Of a stretch of DNA of 64,000 nt, positions 16,311 through 25,849 are shown piece by piece (positions within the stretch are counted from its first letter, which is position 1; each line of letters opens with the position of its first letter). Position numbers and translations under genes: made by a program. Source of the stretch: Paralcaligenes ureilyticus (GTDB taxonomy: Bacteria; Pseudomonadota; Gammaproteobacteria; Burkholderiales; Burkholderiaceae_B). Below the pieces are notes generated by a model, which saw only the letters and a list, made by a program, of their open reading frames with translations, was not told where the DNA came from and searched no databases. The stretch is taken from positions 310,001 through 374,000 of the forward strand of contig NZ_SMAJ01000003.1 in assembly GCF_004346225.1 (NCBI RefSeq), in the 5' to 3' direction.

Positions 16311-17698
16311 TCCCCGAAACTACTTTGGCCTTTAGCGGTACCCTGCATGCTCAGGTGAAGCGGCACCTTTTTCCGCGAGACGGCTTGGAGGCGGCGGCGA
16401 TCTTGATCTGCACGCGTACACCAGGTCCGAGGCGGCGTTTTCTGGTTCGAGAAATCATTTGTGTTCCATATGCCGCTTGCAAGCGCCGGGAGCGCGACGC
16501 CATCACGTGGCCGGGCGAATACCTCGAACAGGCTATTGACTTGGCCGAGTCGACCGCCTCCGTCATGATCCTCATTCATTCGCACCCCGGCGGACTGTTT
16601 GGATTCTCCGACGCAGACGACGAAAGCGACCGTAAGGTCATCCCCAGCTTGTTCCACGCGTTCGGGAGCCTGCACGGTTCGGCCATCATGACGGCCGACG
16701 GTGCAATTCGCGCGCGACTGTACGATCCGAGCTTCCAGGCGCGTGCAGTCGATCTTGTGACGGTCGCCGGCGATGATCTGTGCTACTGGCGGGAAGACGA
16801 GGCGAGCTTTACCGGCTCCGAGGATCGGCCCGTCGCCTTTACCAGTGGCATGACTGCCGAACTCGGCCGACTTTCGGCTGCGGTGATCGGCGCGTCCGGG
16901 ACGGGTTCGGTCGTGGGCGAGCAACTCGCCCGTCTCGGATTTGGCCGTGTTTTCGTAGCCGATTTCGACCGTCTCGAATGGAAGAATCTCAACCGTATCC
17001 TCAACTCGAAACGCGCCGACGCCGACGCGAATCGGCTAAAGGTTGAAGCTTTCGCCGAAGCCGTGGCGGCCTATCGCGGCGAAGGCGTGGCCATCCCCGT
17101 GCCGGCATCAATCGCAACACGGGATGCAGTGCTTGCGGCTGCTCAGTCCGATGTTGTTTTCTGCTGTGTCGATACCCTCGAAGCCCGACAAATCGCAGAC
17201 CTGATCGGGGCAGCGTTCCTTCTCCCCTTGTTTGATGTTGGTGTCGTCATTCCCGTGCGCAAGAAAGGCGGAGCATTCGCGATCGCCGATGTATGCGGTC
17301 GTATCGACTATGTCCAGCCTGGTGGCTCAACCTTGCAGGACCGCGGCGTGTACACGCCGGAGAGCCTGCGCGGTGAATATCTTCGGAAGGTGGCTCCTGA
17401 TGCGCACCAGCAAGAACTCGACGCCGGCTATCTCAAAGGGCTGGTCGAAGAAGCACCAGCGGTGATTACGCTCAATATGCGCGCGGCATCGGCCTGCGTG
17501 AATGAGTTTATATCTCGCGCTTTTCCCTTCCGCTTGGAATCCAACCGTCTCTATGCCCGTACGCAGTTCAGTCTGGCAGCCTGTGAAGAAGAACATTTCT
17601 CCGAGGATGTATTCAATCGAGCGCCGAATCGACTCCTCGCACGAGGCGATGCCGAACCACTGCTGGGCTTGCCGGCACTTAAGGCGCCTACGCGATGA
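16307..17698 (+). CDS. JAMM peptidase - E1-like adenylating enzyme fusion
   Basis: 463 residues. The N-terminal 160 form a JAB1/MPN domain with a complete zinc site: Glu28, then HSHPGGLFGFSDAD (His91, His93, Ser101, Asp104). The ThiF/E1 domain spans about 185-463. The nucleotide loop is IGASGTGSVV (194-203), the acidic strand end ADFDRLEWKNLNR carries the expected Asp, Asn and Arg, Lys245 is in place, and CVDTLEARQ supplies the Asp near the adenylate. E1 proteins of this type usually carry a CxxC or catalytic Cys after a PG motif. Here it reads QPGGSTLQDRG, with no cysteine; the nearest is C330. Adenylation looks possible, and thioester transfer is unproven. It overlaps both neighbours by four bases. 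Confidence 0.85.
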   Translation: MIPETTLAFSGTLHAQVKRHLFPRDGLEAAAILICTRTPGPRRRFLVREIICVPYAACKRRERDAITWPGEYLEQAIDLAESTASVMILIHSHPGGLFGFSDADDESDRKVIPSLFHAFGSLHGSAIMTADGAIRARLYDPSFQARAVDLVTVAGDDLCYWREDEASFTGSEDRPVAFTSGMTAELGRLSAAVIGASGTGSVVGEQLARLGFGRVFVADFDRLEWKNLNRILNSKRADADANRLKVEAFAEAVAAYRGEGVAIPVPASIATRDAVLAAAQSDVVFCCVDTLEARQIADLIGAAFLLPLFDVGVVIPVRKKGGAFAIADVCGRIDYVQPGGSTLQDRGVYTPESLRGEYLRKVAPDAHQQELDAGYLKGLVEEAPAVITLNMRAASACVNEFISRAFPFRLESNRLYARTQFSLAACEEEHFSEDVFNRAPNRLLARGDAEPLLGLPALKAPTR

Positions 17699-18036
17699 CG
17701 ATATCGAAAAAAATAATACAGTGGTGGCGTGACGTATGGGCTCGGCTCGGCCCGTGCCGGAGACTGCGCATCATCGCGGGTGATAGTCTACCACCTCAAC
17801 TACCCAGGCGAGATCTTGTTCTCGCACGAGATGATGGTGAGAACTGGTGTGTGGGCATGCGTTGTCCATGCGGTTGTGGTCATGTGATTGAGCTTTTAGT
17901 CGTTGCCGAGGCGAAGCCGCGATGGGACGTGTCGGTGGATGCCAAGAGCAGGCCCATGCTTACTCCGTCAGTCTGGCTAAAGAAGGGTTGTCGTTGTCAT
18001 TTCTGGATTCGCGGAGGACGTGTTCATTGGTGCTGA
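17695..18036 (+). CDS. DUF6527-like cysteine-rich protein
   Basis: 113 residues. CPCGC (57-61), a conserved PSVWLKKGCRCHFWI segment and a terminal VHWC give a likely zinc site from Cys 57, 59/61, 99/101 and 113. The arrangement, a CPCGC group then CxxHFWI and a final WC, matches the DUF6527 family, which occurs beside multi-ubiquitin/E2/E1 cassettes. Its role is unknown; it could be a treble-clef-like adaptor doing the job of an E3. It starts inside the stop of the JAMM-E1 gene (four-base overlap) and ends the operon. Confidence 0.78.
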   Translation: MTISKKIIQWWRDVWARLGPCRRLRIIAGDSLPPQLPRRDLVLARDDGENWCVGMRCPCGCGHVIELLVVAEAKPRWDVSVDAKSRPMLTPSVWLKKGCRCHFWIRGGRVHWC

Positions 18037-18189
18037 AAGCCGCAGGAGATAGCGGCCTTCTCCATGGTGGTGAACCATCTATCAGGCCATCTTGTAACGT
18101 CAATACGAATAAGAAAGAGGTAGCAGATTTCCGCTCTACGAACCTACGGTAGTCCCCTATTTTTAATGGTCTCTTGGGGTAGAGATTAG

Positions 18190-18519
18190 GCCGACTGTCA
18201 CGCGGGTCTGAGCGGATATTGCACGGGCTTGATGCTGTCTCTTTCACGCAAAAACGTCGAGCCCCTGCACACCAGCGCACGGCACCAAGCGCTGCATCAC
18301 TTCATCGCCCAGTCCGAGTGGTCAGACAGAGCCTTCATGGTGCAGGCGGCCGCAAATTATGGGGATGAAACGGCTTTTCGCGATGGCATCACGGTCCTGG
18401 GCCTGTTGTATGCGGTGGGCGTTCGTCCTGGCACCACCGTGTGGGTGGGGGGACGGTACCGTTGGCGCTCAAAACCTGGGCTGCTTGATGCCGCGCCATT
18501 TTTAGGACATTTAAAGTGA
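18190..18519 (+). pseudogene. IS701-family transposase remnant with internal deletion
   Basis: The frame joins two parts of an IS701 DDE transposase. The first is the N-terminal RKNVEPL / HQALHHFIAQSEWSD segment, whose reading continues upstream as YCTGLMLSL. The second is a later piece, YGDETAFRDGIT / LLYAVGVRPGTTVW. The intervening part, which should be well over 100 residues, is missing, and the C-terminal half is gone. The largest ATG/TTG frame is 18229-18519. No inverted repeats were found around it. Confidence 0.75.
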
Positions 18520-18813
18520 TTTTGATATCGCCCTCGCTGTCTGGGTGGTTTCATACATGAAGCTTTAGCCGCCCCGTGTGTTCCCAAAAAAAGGTAATTC
18601 CGGATTTATATGAGGATTAGCTTAGTAGCGCGGCCCGAGTCCTCTTTCACGGTTTGTCTGTCTATAACGCTCATTGTGTTATAGATATATCGTTGAATTG
18701 GTGGGTTCCTTGATAAAAGACGATGGAGGAAGGCGTAAAGCGAGGGGGCAGGTGGGTGATTCGCACGCCTCACGAGGTAGGCGGAAGTTTCATTCAAGAA
18801 ACTTTCGCTTGCG
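18520..18813. other. intergenic debris between two transposase remnants
   Basis: Nearly 300 AT-richer bases with only short frames on either strand, none recognisable. It probably represents decayed mobile DNA. Confidence 0.4.
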
Positions 18814-19029
18814 CTAACCCTCGAACCTGCTAGCGTAGTGCTTCGTTTTTTTGGAATTTAAACGATTGTTGGCGCGAACGATTTTTCGAAGGATGTTGTT
18901 GGCCTTCGCTATCCAGATAAACGGCTTGGGGTTTTCATTGTGATGGGCGACGTACTCATCGATGGCGGTGACCGACTTGGGCATGTTGGTGAACACGCCA
19001 CGGCGCAGCCGATTGACGTTCCCAAGAGC
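18814..19029 (-). pseudogene. IS630-family transposase C-terminal fragment
   Basis: On the minus strand the frame reads NVNRLRRGVFTNMP, then AIDEYVAHHNENPKPFIWIA and ILRKIVRANNRLN before a stop at 18814. This is the C-terminal end of IS630-type transposases. An in-frame stop at 19030-19032 and the lack of the DDE core show that it is a fragment. Confidence 0.8.
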
Positions 19030-19156
19030 TCAGTGACTGTGAGGGCGCTCGGCTACAGCCTGAACCTCTGGGTGGCGCTTACCTGCATGCTCAAGGCCCT
19101 TTTTTGCGTGGGGCAAACGTGGGGCAAAATTGAAGGCTGGGCCAGAATGGAAAAGA

Positions 19157-19181
19157 GGTTAGCCCTTAAAAGTAGCTAACC
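19157..19181 (-). terminator. hairpin downstream of tRNA-Pro
   Basis: GGTTAGC (19157-19163) pairs with GCTAACC (19175-19181) across an 11-base loop. Read leftward it is followed by TCTTTTCC, so it can end the tRNA-Pro transcript. On the other strand it is followed by CCTTTGATTTTA, so it may work both ways. It lies exactly at the proposed island edge. Just beyond it are two copies of TGGGGCAAA, at about 19108 and 19120. Confidence 0.55.
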
Positions 19182-19194
19182 CCTTTGATTTTAT

Positions 19195-19271
<77 letters not shown>

Positions 19272-19563
19272 ACGACCCAGTTCACCTATGGCGAACTGGG
19301 CAGACCGAGATTCTAGCACGGATGGAAATCCAGCTCTTCAAGGCTTGCATGCAAGACTTGAATGCATTCATGCACTTATGTGTCTATTCGTTACGTAGAC
19401 TTAATTGACTGATATTTGCAATTTTTACGAGCAATTAACCGCCGAATATGAGAAACTTTATTTCAAATAATATCTGAATACATTCAGTTGTGGATTGGAC
19501 GACGGTGATTTTTTATTCGCGATGCATGCACAAGACTCACAGAATTTTGTCACTCGAGTTTAT

Positions 19564-22500
19564 ATGATGCTGCAGTGGTGGAAGTTCCGATGCCATATAT
19601 CCCTATGTTCGGTCTTACGTCCATTTCCTTTAAGGGCGATGACGGCGGTTTTGTCGCTCACGGTGGCCTCCATCTTGATGGGCGGCTTGCTCTTTCCAGT
19701 GACGGCGCGGGCGCAGTCTATGGGTGCAGGCGGTGGTGGCAACGCTGGGGCTAACGGAAGTTTTTCGGATTCTTCCGGTGGTTTGGGTAGTGGGCCGAGC
19801 TTGGCAGATGGCAGCGGCGGTGGCGGCGGCGGCGGTGGAGGCACTAATCATACCAGCGCGGCGGGTGGGTTTGGAGGCCATGGCGGTAGTGGGGTGAGGG
19901 CTAAAGGCGGCGGCCCGGGCGGGGGGCCGGGAGGGGTAGGGTATATCGGGGGCGATATCCCTCAGAGTGGGAATCTCATTGGTCAGGGCGGCGGCCCTGG
20001 AGCCATCGGACACGATGGCGGCGGCTACTTTACGACAGGCGATGCGGGCAGCGGAGGTGGCGGGGGTGGTGGGGCGAATGGCGTCCTGCTTAACGCGGGG
20101 TCGGGTTCGGTATCGGTGGGCGGGGCGCGGCAGATTGCGGGCGGCGATGGCGCTGGCGGAGGAAATAGCGGTCAGGCGGGGAGTTGTTATAACGGTTGCG
20201 GCAATGGTGGGGGTGGTGGCGGAGGTGGTGGCGGAGGCGCCGGTTTTAGTCTGCTGGTCAATCGCAATCTAATGTTTATGCCGGGTCTGGCTGTTATGGG
20301 TGGTTCAGGCGGTCGGGGCGGAGATGGCGGCAATGGTGCGGCAAACCAGAGCTACCCTGGGTATGCGGGCAACGGCGGAGGCGGTGGCGCAGGTATTTTT
20401 GCCAATGCGGGCAGCATTGTTGCCACGCAGGTAACGATTCGAGCAGGCGCGGGGGGCGGTGGCGGCAACGGGGCGTCTTTTTCGGACGGGGCTAATCCCG
20501 GAGGGGACTATCAGAGCAATCCGGCGGCCTACAATCCCGGAACGCCCGGAGGCGCCGCGGGCGACGGGGGGCCGGGTTTGATTATGACTAATAATCTCGC
20601 CAGCCTGATGCTGGGATCGGGCGTGACTGTCATGGGAGGGGGCGGAGGCCTGGGAGGCCCGGGCGGGAATGGCGCTTCGGTGCTGGGAGACTCGTGGGAG
20701 GCTTCATGGCCTGGTGCGGCCGGTGCAGGTGGATCAGGCGGCAATGGCGGCGACGCTGTCGGTTTGTATGGCCAGTCCCCACAATTGCAGATGACTGGAC
20801 CCAGTGGCTTGATCGTCGGTGGTAATGGGGGCGGTGGCGACAATGGAGGGCTGGGTGCCGCAGGCTCGGTGCCTATTAACAATCTGGGCTCTTACAATGG
20901 CGGCAATGGCGGTAACGGTGGGAGTGGCGGAAACGGTGGCGCAGGGCTCGTGCTGGGATCAGGCGGTTCGGCTGTTATTGCGAGCGTATCGATTACGGGC
21001 GGCAACGGTGGTAATGGCGGCAACGGCAATAGCGGCGGCAAAGGTTCTGACACCTACTCCATTATCAACGCGGGCAACGGTGGCAACGGTGGCAATGGCG
21101 GTAACGGCGGCAATGGAGCAGCAGGCATTGTCCTGTCGGGCGGGACGTTGTCGCTGGGGGCGGGAACCGTCATCAGCGGCGGGAACGGCGGGAGCCCCGG
21201 AAGCGCAGGCAGCTATGGTGCCGCCGGCGTTAACCATTGGGACGGTGCCAACGATGGTTCCATAGGCAATTATGGGCAGGATGGGCAGGCGGGCACGGCC
21301 GGCGCGGGCATAGTCGCTACGGGGCCAGTCAATACTATTGTTAACGCTGGCACCATCCAGGGCGGCGGGTACGGCTATGGTCTCATGGCCGCCGCCATAT
21401 CAATGAGCGGCAGCGCAAATAGCCTGGAACTGCGGGCGGGGTCCAATATCGTTGGCACGGTCAACGCCGCCGGCGTCGGAACAGGCACTGCGCAGAACAG
21501 TCTTATTTTGGGTGGTGCGCAGGATGGCAGCTTCGATCTGTCAGGCATAGGCAACCAGTATCAGGGGTTTGGCCTTTTTGAAAAAAGCGGTACAAGCACC
21601 TGGACGGTATCGGGCACGCCCACCGCGTTTTCTGGAGATATTCATGTTGCAGGCGGCACCTTGGCCGTTGCCGGCAATACGCAGTTGTCCGGCGGAACGG
21701 ACATTATCGGCATGTCTCAGGGTTCTCTGGGCTCGGCTGTGGTGTCCGGATCGGGAGCCGTCTGGTCCAGCTCGAAGTCTCTGGTTGTGGGTTCTGGTGG
21801 GCCGGGCGCCTTGACGATTGCCAATGGCGGCGTGGTCAATGTTCCGCAGGGATCGAATGGGATTTTTCTGGGCCAATCCAATGGGGCCAGTACCGGAACA
21901 CTGGCGATTGGCGCCTTGGCGGGTTCCAGTGCGCAAGCGCCTGGCGCGCTGAACGCGTCCCAGGTCAATTTCAGCAATGACCCGGCCTATGGCTCGAGCG
22001 CCAACCTTATTTTCAATCACACGGGTGGTAACTATACCTTTGCACCGGTATTGTCGGGCTGGGGTACGGTAGATGTCTTGTCGGGCATGACCCAGCTGTC
22101 GGGCGCGAGTTCGGGTTTTGGCGGCCAGACCACGATTTCGGGCGGCACTCTGTCGGTAACAGGCAGCCTGGGCGGAACGGTGGATGTTGCGGCCGGCGGC
22201 ACGCTGCAAGGCAATGGCTCGGTAGGCGATACGGTGGTCGAGTCGGGTGCCCGCGTGGCTCCGGGCGCACCACTGGGCCCGCTCGCGGTCGACGGCAATT
22301 TGACGCTGGCCAGCGGTTCGGCCTTCGATTATCAGTTGATTGATCCCTCTTCCGGCCTCGCTCGATCAGACGAGGCTGATTTGATCCGGGTGACCGGCAA
22401 TGCGGCGTTAAGCGGCACGGTGAACGTGGAAGGGTCGGTCGGTTTTGCGCCCATTGGTTTCTATCGGCTGCTGACTTATGGCGGAACGCTCAGCGGTTCG

Positions 22501-25500
22501 GGCCTACAGGTGGGTACCGTGCCGCCAGGAACCAATTCGACCTTGTTCTCGATATATTCGGGCGTCAGCCATGCCGTCGATCTGGTGGTTTTACCCAATG
22601 GGACAGATCAGTTGCAGATATGGAATGTGGGTTCGGGCACCTGGGATGGTGCGAATCATAACTGGAATAATCTGGGCGGAGTAGCGCCGGCGCTCTGGGC
22701 AGGTGATTATGGCGTTTTTCTGGGGACACCGGGCACGGTCACCATCGATGGCGCACAGTCCTTCAAGGGCCTGCAGTTTGTGTCCGATGGGTTTGATCTG
22801 GCGGCGGGCGTCGCCGGCGTTTTGCAACTGGGTAGCTCAAGCGGAGTAGTCCCTGAAATTCGCGTGCTCGACGGTGTAACGGCCACGATAGGCGCGCCTA
22901 TCGGTGGAACGGGTGGGCTGGATAAAACCCAGCAAGGGACCTTGATCCTGTCAGGAATCAACACCTATCAAGGCGGCACCCGGATAGGCGGGGGCACGCT
23001 GCAAATCTCGGCGGATAACAATCTGGGCGACGTGACCGGGGCGCTGAGCTTTGGGCGGGGCATCTTGCATACGACCGGCAGCTTTTCCACCACGCGCGCG
23101 ATAAGCCTGGATACTTCGGGTACGTTCCAAACCGACGCGACTACGCAACTGACCGCTTCGGGCAATATTACCGGGACCGGCGCGCTGATTAAAACCGGCG
23201 ATGGCACGCTGGCGCTTTCGGGGATCAATGCCTACCAGGGCGGCACGACGGTGTCGGCCGGCGTGTTGCGCGCGGACAGCGGCACGGCCTTGCCTGCGGG
23301 GATGGCATATACCATTGATGGGGGTGTGCTGGACTTGAACGGCCACAATCTTGCCATGGGAGCTCTGAGCGGTACGGGCGGAGAACTGGCTTTGGGGTCG
23401 GCTGCGTTGACGCTCAGCCAGTCCACCGACAGCAGTTTTGCGGGTGCCATTTCGGGCACCGGATCGCTGGTGAAGACGGGCGGTGGCGTGTTGACGCTTT
23501 CAGGCGCCAACTCCTATTCGGGCGGCACCACGCTCAACGCCGGCACCTTGGCCATAGCGTCGGACGCCAGCCTGGGTGCAGCGAGCGGGCCTCTGACCAT
23601 GAACGGCGCTACGCTGCGGGCGACGTCGAACGTGACGATGAGCCGCCCTATCGGCCTCACCGGCGCCAGTACTTTCAACTCGGACAGCGCCGCGACGCTG
23701 ACGGCTTCCGGCGTCGTTTCCGGATCCGGCTCCTTGTCCAAGGCGGGAGCGGGGACGCTGGTGCTTTCGGGGGTTAATACCTATCAGGGCGGCACCCAGC
23801 TTGACGCTGGCACGCTGTCGGTCTCGTCCGATGTCAATCTGGGCACGGCCGGCAGCACCTTGAGCTTTGGCGGTGGAGCGTTGCAGGTCACCGGTACAAG
23901 CTTTACGGCAAACAGTCGGCCGATTGTTTGGGGCGCAGCCGGGGGCAGCTTCGACATCGCTGATGCGGGCAATCGTTTTACCTTGGCCCAGAACCTGATT
24001 GGAACAGGCAACCTGATCAAGACCGGCGCAGGCACCTTGGTCCTGACCGGCAGCAATCAATACGGCAATACGGTGGTTCAGGCGGGCACGCTAATCGGCA
24101 ACAGCAGTTCGATCAGCGGCAATCTTACCGATAATGCCGGCGTGATCTTCAATCAGGCAACCAATGCCAGTTATGCGGGGACGATCTCGGGCGCGGGCTC
24201 GCTCGCCAAGGAAGGGACAGGGCTGCTGCTGTACACCGGCAATGGCCTGGGGTTCACCGGCCAGACCACCGTTTCATCGGGCACCTTGTCGGTCAACGGC
24301 CAGTTAGGTGGCACGCTGACAGTCGCGTCCGGGGGCCGTTTGCAGGGCCGGGGCTCGATAGGCAGCACAACGGTCGCTTCGGGTGGAACGGTGGCACCGG
24401 GCAACTCGATCGGAACTTTGACCGTCAATGGCAGCATCACTCTTGCGTCGGGCTCGACCTATGACGTGGAAACCAATCCGTCGGGCAACACCAGCGATCT
24501 GATTCACGCGACGGGCGTGGCCTACCTGAATGGGGGGTCCGTCTTGCATACGGGCCTGACCGGAACCTATAAGCCGTCTTCCACCTATACCATTCTGACG
24601 GCCGATCAGGGGGTGCAAGGCCGGTTTGGCGCGGTAGCGTCGGTCTTTGCTTTTCTCAATCCGCTGCTGATCTACAACACGCCCAACTCCGTTGAGCTCA
24701 AGCTGGTGCGCAATGATCTGCCCTTTGGGGCTGTCGGTTCGACACCCAATCAGCGTGCCACAGGTGCTGGAGCCGAGAGTACGGGAGAGGGCAATCCGAT
24801 CTGGGGGGCGGTGGCGCCGCTTGGAGCGAGCGATGCGCGTGCCGCTTTTGATCTGCTGTCGGGCGAAATTCACGCTCAGGCCAAATCAGCCTTGATTGAA
24901 GAGAGCCATTTCGTGCGTGATGCGGCCAACAATCGTTTGCGTATGGCCTTCGATGCGGAAGGTTCTTACGGGACGCCGGTCAGAGTGGCTTCGGCCGGCG
25001 CCATTCATGTGCCAGTCGATCCGGTCCGTACGGTCTGGAGCCAGACGTTTGGCTCATGGGGCCACACGGTGAGCGATGGCAACGCCGCGGCGCTTGGTCG
25101 TTCAACAGGGGGCTTTCTTATCGGAGCTGATACGCGAATTGCGCGTCATTGGCGTATTGGGGCGATGGCCGGTTATAGCCGCACGAGCTTCGATGAAACG
25201 GATCGTTTATCGTCCGGGCACAGCGATGATTATCACGTTGGCCTATATGGGGGTGCACAATGGGGCGCAGCGGCGTTGCGGCTGGGGGCGGCCTATACCT
25301 GGCACCGTCTCGACATAGGGCGGTCAATTGCGTTTAAAGGGTTTGGAGACCAGGTGAGGCGCCAGAGTGACGCCGGCACGGCGCAGCTTTTTGGCGAGTT
25401 GGGTTATGGCATAAAGGCCGGATCAGTCAAGTTTGAGCCGTTTGCCGGTATTGCCTATGTGAGTCTGCATTCCGATGGCTTTGCCGAACAGGGCGGCCCT

Positions 25501-25848
25501 GCGGCCCTGACGAGCGGCGCTGGAAATATGTCGGCCATTTTCAGTACTTTGGGCGTGCATGCGTCGACGCATTTTGCGACCCGCAACGGCATGGACGTGG
25601 CGGCCCGAGTCATGCTGGGCTGGCGCCATGCGTTTGGCCAGGTCACGCCGTTTTCTACGGTAGCGTTCAGCGGTGGATCGCCTTTTACGGTGGCTGGGAC
25701 GCCGATGGCGCGCGATGCGCTGGCGATGGAGGCTGGGGTGGATGTGGCGTTGACCGACAAGGTAAGCGTGGGCGTATCCTACAGCGGGCAGATTGCGCGA
25801 GGCGTTCAGGATCACGGCGTGCGCGGCCATCTGGCGATCCGTTTTTGA
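19564..25848 (+). CDS. giant glycine-rich autotransporter (type Va)
   Basis: About 2094 residues. The start is taken at 19564, since the segment after it gives an extended signal peptide ([11 protein letters not shown], then a hydrophobic core ending TARA^QS); in-frame starts also exist at 19522 and 19495. The passenger opens with about 580 residues dominated by GG, GGN and GNGG tracts. Next come autotransporter beta-strand repeats of the type [15 protein letters not shown], recurring at least five times and implying a beta helix. The last 280 residues form the beta-barrel translocator ([26 protein letters not shown]), ending HLAIRF with the terminal aromatic. The predicted location is the outer membrane with the passenger outside. 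The stop is one base from the stop of the convergent sulfatase gene. Adhesion or biofilm roles are typical of the class; the ligand is unknown. Confidence 0.92.
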   Translation: MMLQWWKFRCHISLCSVLRPFPLRAMTAVLSLTVASILMGGLLFPVTARAQSMGAGGGGNAGANGSFSDSSGGLGSGPSLADGSGGGGGGGGGTNHTSAAGGFGGHGGSGVRAKGGGPGGGPGGVGYIGGDIPQSGNLIGQGGGPGAIGHDGGGYFTTGDAGSGGGGGGGANGVLLNAGSGSVSVGGARQIAGGDGAGGGNSGQAGSCYNGCGNGGGGGGGGGGGAGFSLLVNRNLMFMPGLAVMGGSGGRGGDGGNGAANQSYPGYAGNGGGGGAGIFANAGSIVATQVTIRAGAGGGGGNGASFSDGANPGGDYQSNPAAYNPGTPGGAAGDGGPGLIMTNNLASLMLGSGVTVMGGGGGLGGPGGNGASVLGDSWEASWPGAAGAGGSGGNGGDAVGLYGQSPQLQMTGPSGLIVGGNGGGGDNGGLGAAGSVPINNLGSYNGGNGGNGGSGGNGGAGLVLGSGGSAVIASVSITGGNGGNGGNGNSGGKGSDTYSIINAGNGGNGGNGGNGGNGAAGIVLSGGTLSLGAGTVISGGNGGSPGSAGSYGAAGVNHWDGANDGSIGNYGQDGQAGTAGAGIVATGPVNTIVNAGTIQGGGYGYGLMAAAISMSGSANSLELRAGSNIVGTVNAAGVGTGTAQNSLILGGAQDGSFDLSGIGNQYQGFGLFEKSGTSTWTVSGTPTAFSGDIHVAGGTLAVAGNTQLSGGTDIIGMSQGSLGSAVVSGSGAVWSSSKSLVVGSGGPGALTIANGGVVNVPQGSNGIFLGQSNGASTGTLAIGALAGSSAQAPGALNASQVNFSNDPAYGSSANLIFNHTGGNYTFAPVLSGWGTVDVLSGMTQLSGASSGFGGQTTISGGTLSVTGSLGGTVDVAAGGTLQGNGSVGDTVVESGARVAPGAPLGPLAVDGNLTLASGSAFDYQLIDPSSGLARSDEADLIRVTGNAALSGTVNVEGSVGFAPIGFYRLLTYGGTLSGSGLQVGTVPPGTNSTLFSIYSGVSHAVDLVVLPNGTDQLQIWNVGSGTWDGANHNWNNLGGVAPALWAGDYGVFLGTPGTVTIDGAQSFKGLQFVSDGFDLAAGVAGVLQLGSSSGVVPEIRVLDGVTATIGAPIGGTGGLDKTQQGTLILSGINTYQGGTRIGGGTLQISADNNLGDVTGALSFGRGILHTTGSFSTTRAISLDTSGTFQTDATTQLTASGNITGTGALIKTGDGTLALSGINAYQGGTTVSAGVLRADSGTALPAGMAYTIDGGVLDLNGHNLAMGALSGTGGELALGSAALTLSQSTDSSFAGAISGTGSLVKTGGGVLTLSGANSYSGGTTLNAGTLAIASDASLGAASGPLTMNGATLRATSNVTMSRPIGLTGASTFNSDSAATLTASGVVSGSGSLSKAGAGTLVLSGVNTYQGGTQLDAGTLSVSSDVNLGTAGSTLSFGGGALQVTGTSFTANSRPIVWGAAGGSFDIADAGNRFTLAQNLIGTGNLIKTGAGTLVLTGSNQYGNTVVQAGTLIGNSSSISGNLTDNAGVIFNQATNASYAGTISGAGSLAKEGTGLLLYTGNGLGFTGQTTVSSGTLSVNGQLGGTLTVASGGRLQGRGSIGSTTVASGGTVAPGNSIGTLTVNGSITLASGSTYDVETNPSGNTSDLIHATGVAYLNGGSVLHTGLTGTYKPSSTYTILTADQGVQGRFGAVASVFAFLNPLLIYNTPNSVELKLVRNDLPFGAVGSTPNQRATGAGAESTGEGNPIWGAVAPLGASDARAAFDLLSGEIHAQAKSALIEESHFVRDAANNRLRMAFDAEGSYGTPVRVASAGAIHVPVDPVRTVWSQTFGSWGHTVSDGNAAALGRSTGGFLIGADTRIARHWRIGAMAGYSRTSFDETDRLSSGHSDDYHVGLYGGAQWGAAALRLGAAYTWHRLDIGRSIAFKGFGDQVRRQSDAGTAQLFGELGYGIKAGSVKFEPFAGIAYVSLHSDGFAEQGGPAALTSGAGNMSAIFSTLGVHASTHFATRNGMDVAARVMLGWRHAFGQVTPFSTVAFSGGSPFTVAGTPMARDALAMEAGVDVALTDKVSVGVSYSGQIARGVQDHGVRGHLAIRF

Positions 25849-25849
25849 T

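Noticed and set aside
19104-19179. Integrase C-terminus reading toward tRNA-Pro
   Set aside because: The frame lacks any catalytic motif of tyrosine integrases; only the position suggests it.
20529-20882. Proline-rich frames antisense to the autotransporter
   Set aside because: Direct reflections of GGN codons on the other strand.
20200-21150. CRISPR-like regular repeats
   Set aside because: They are in-frame glycine codons within the autotransporter, with no spacers.
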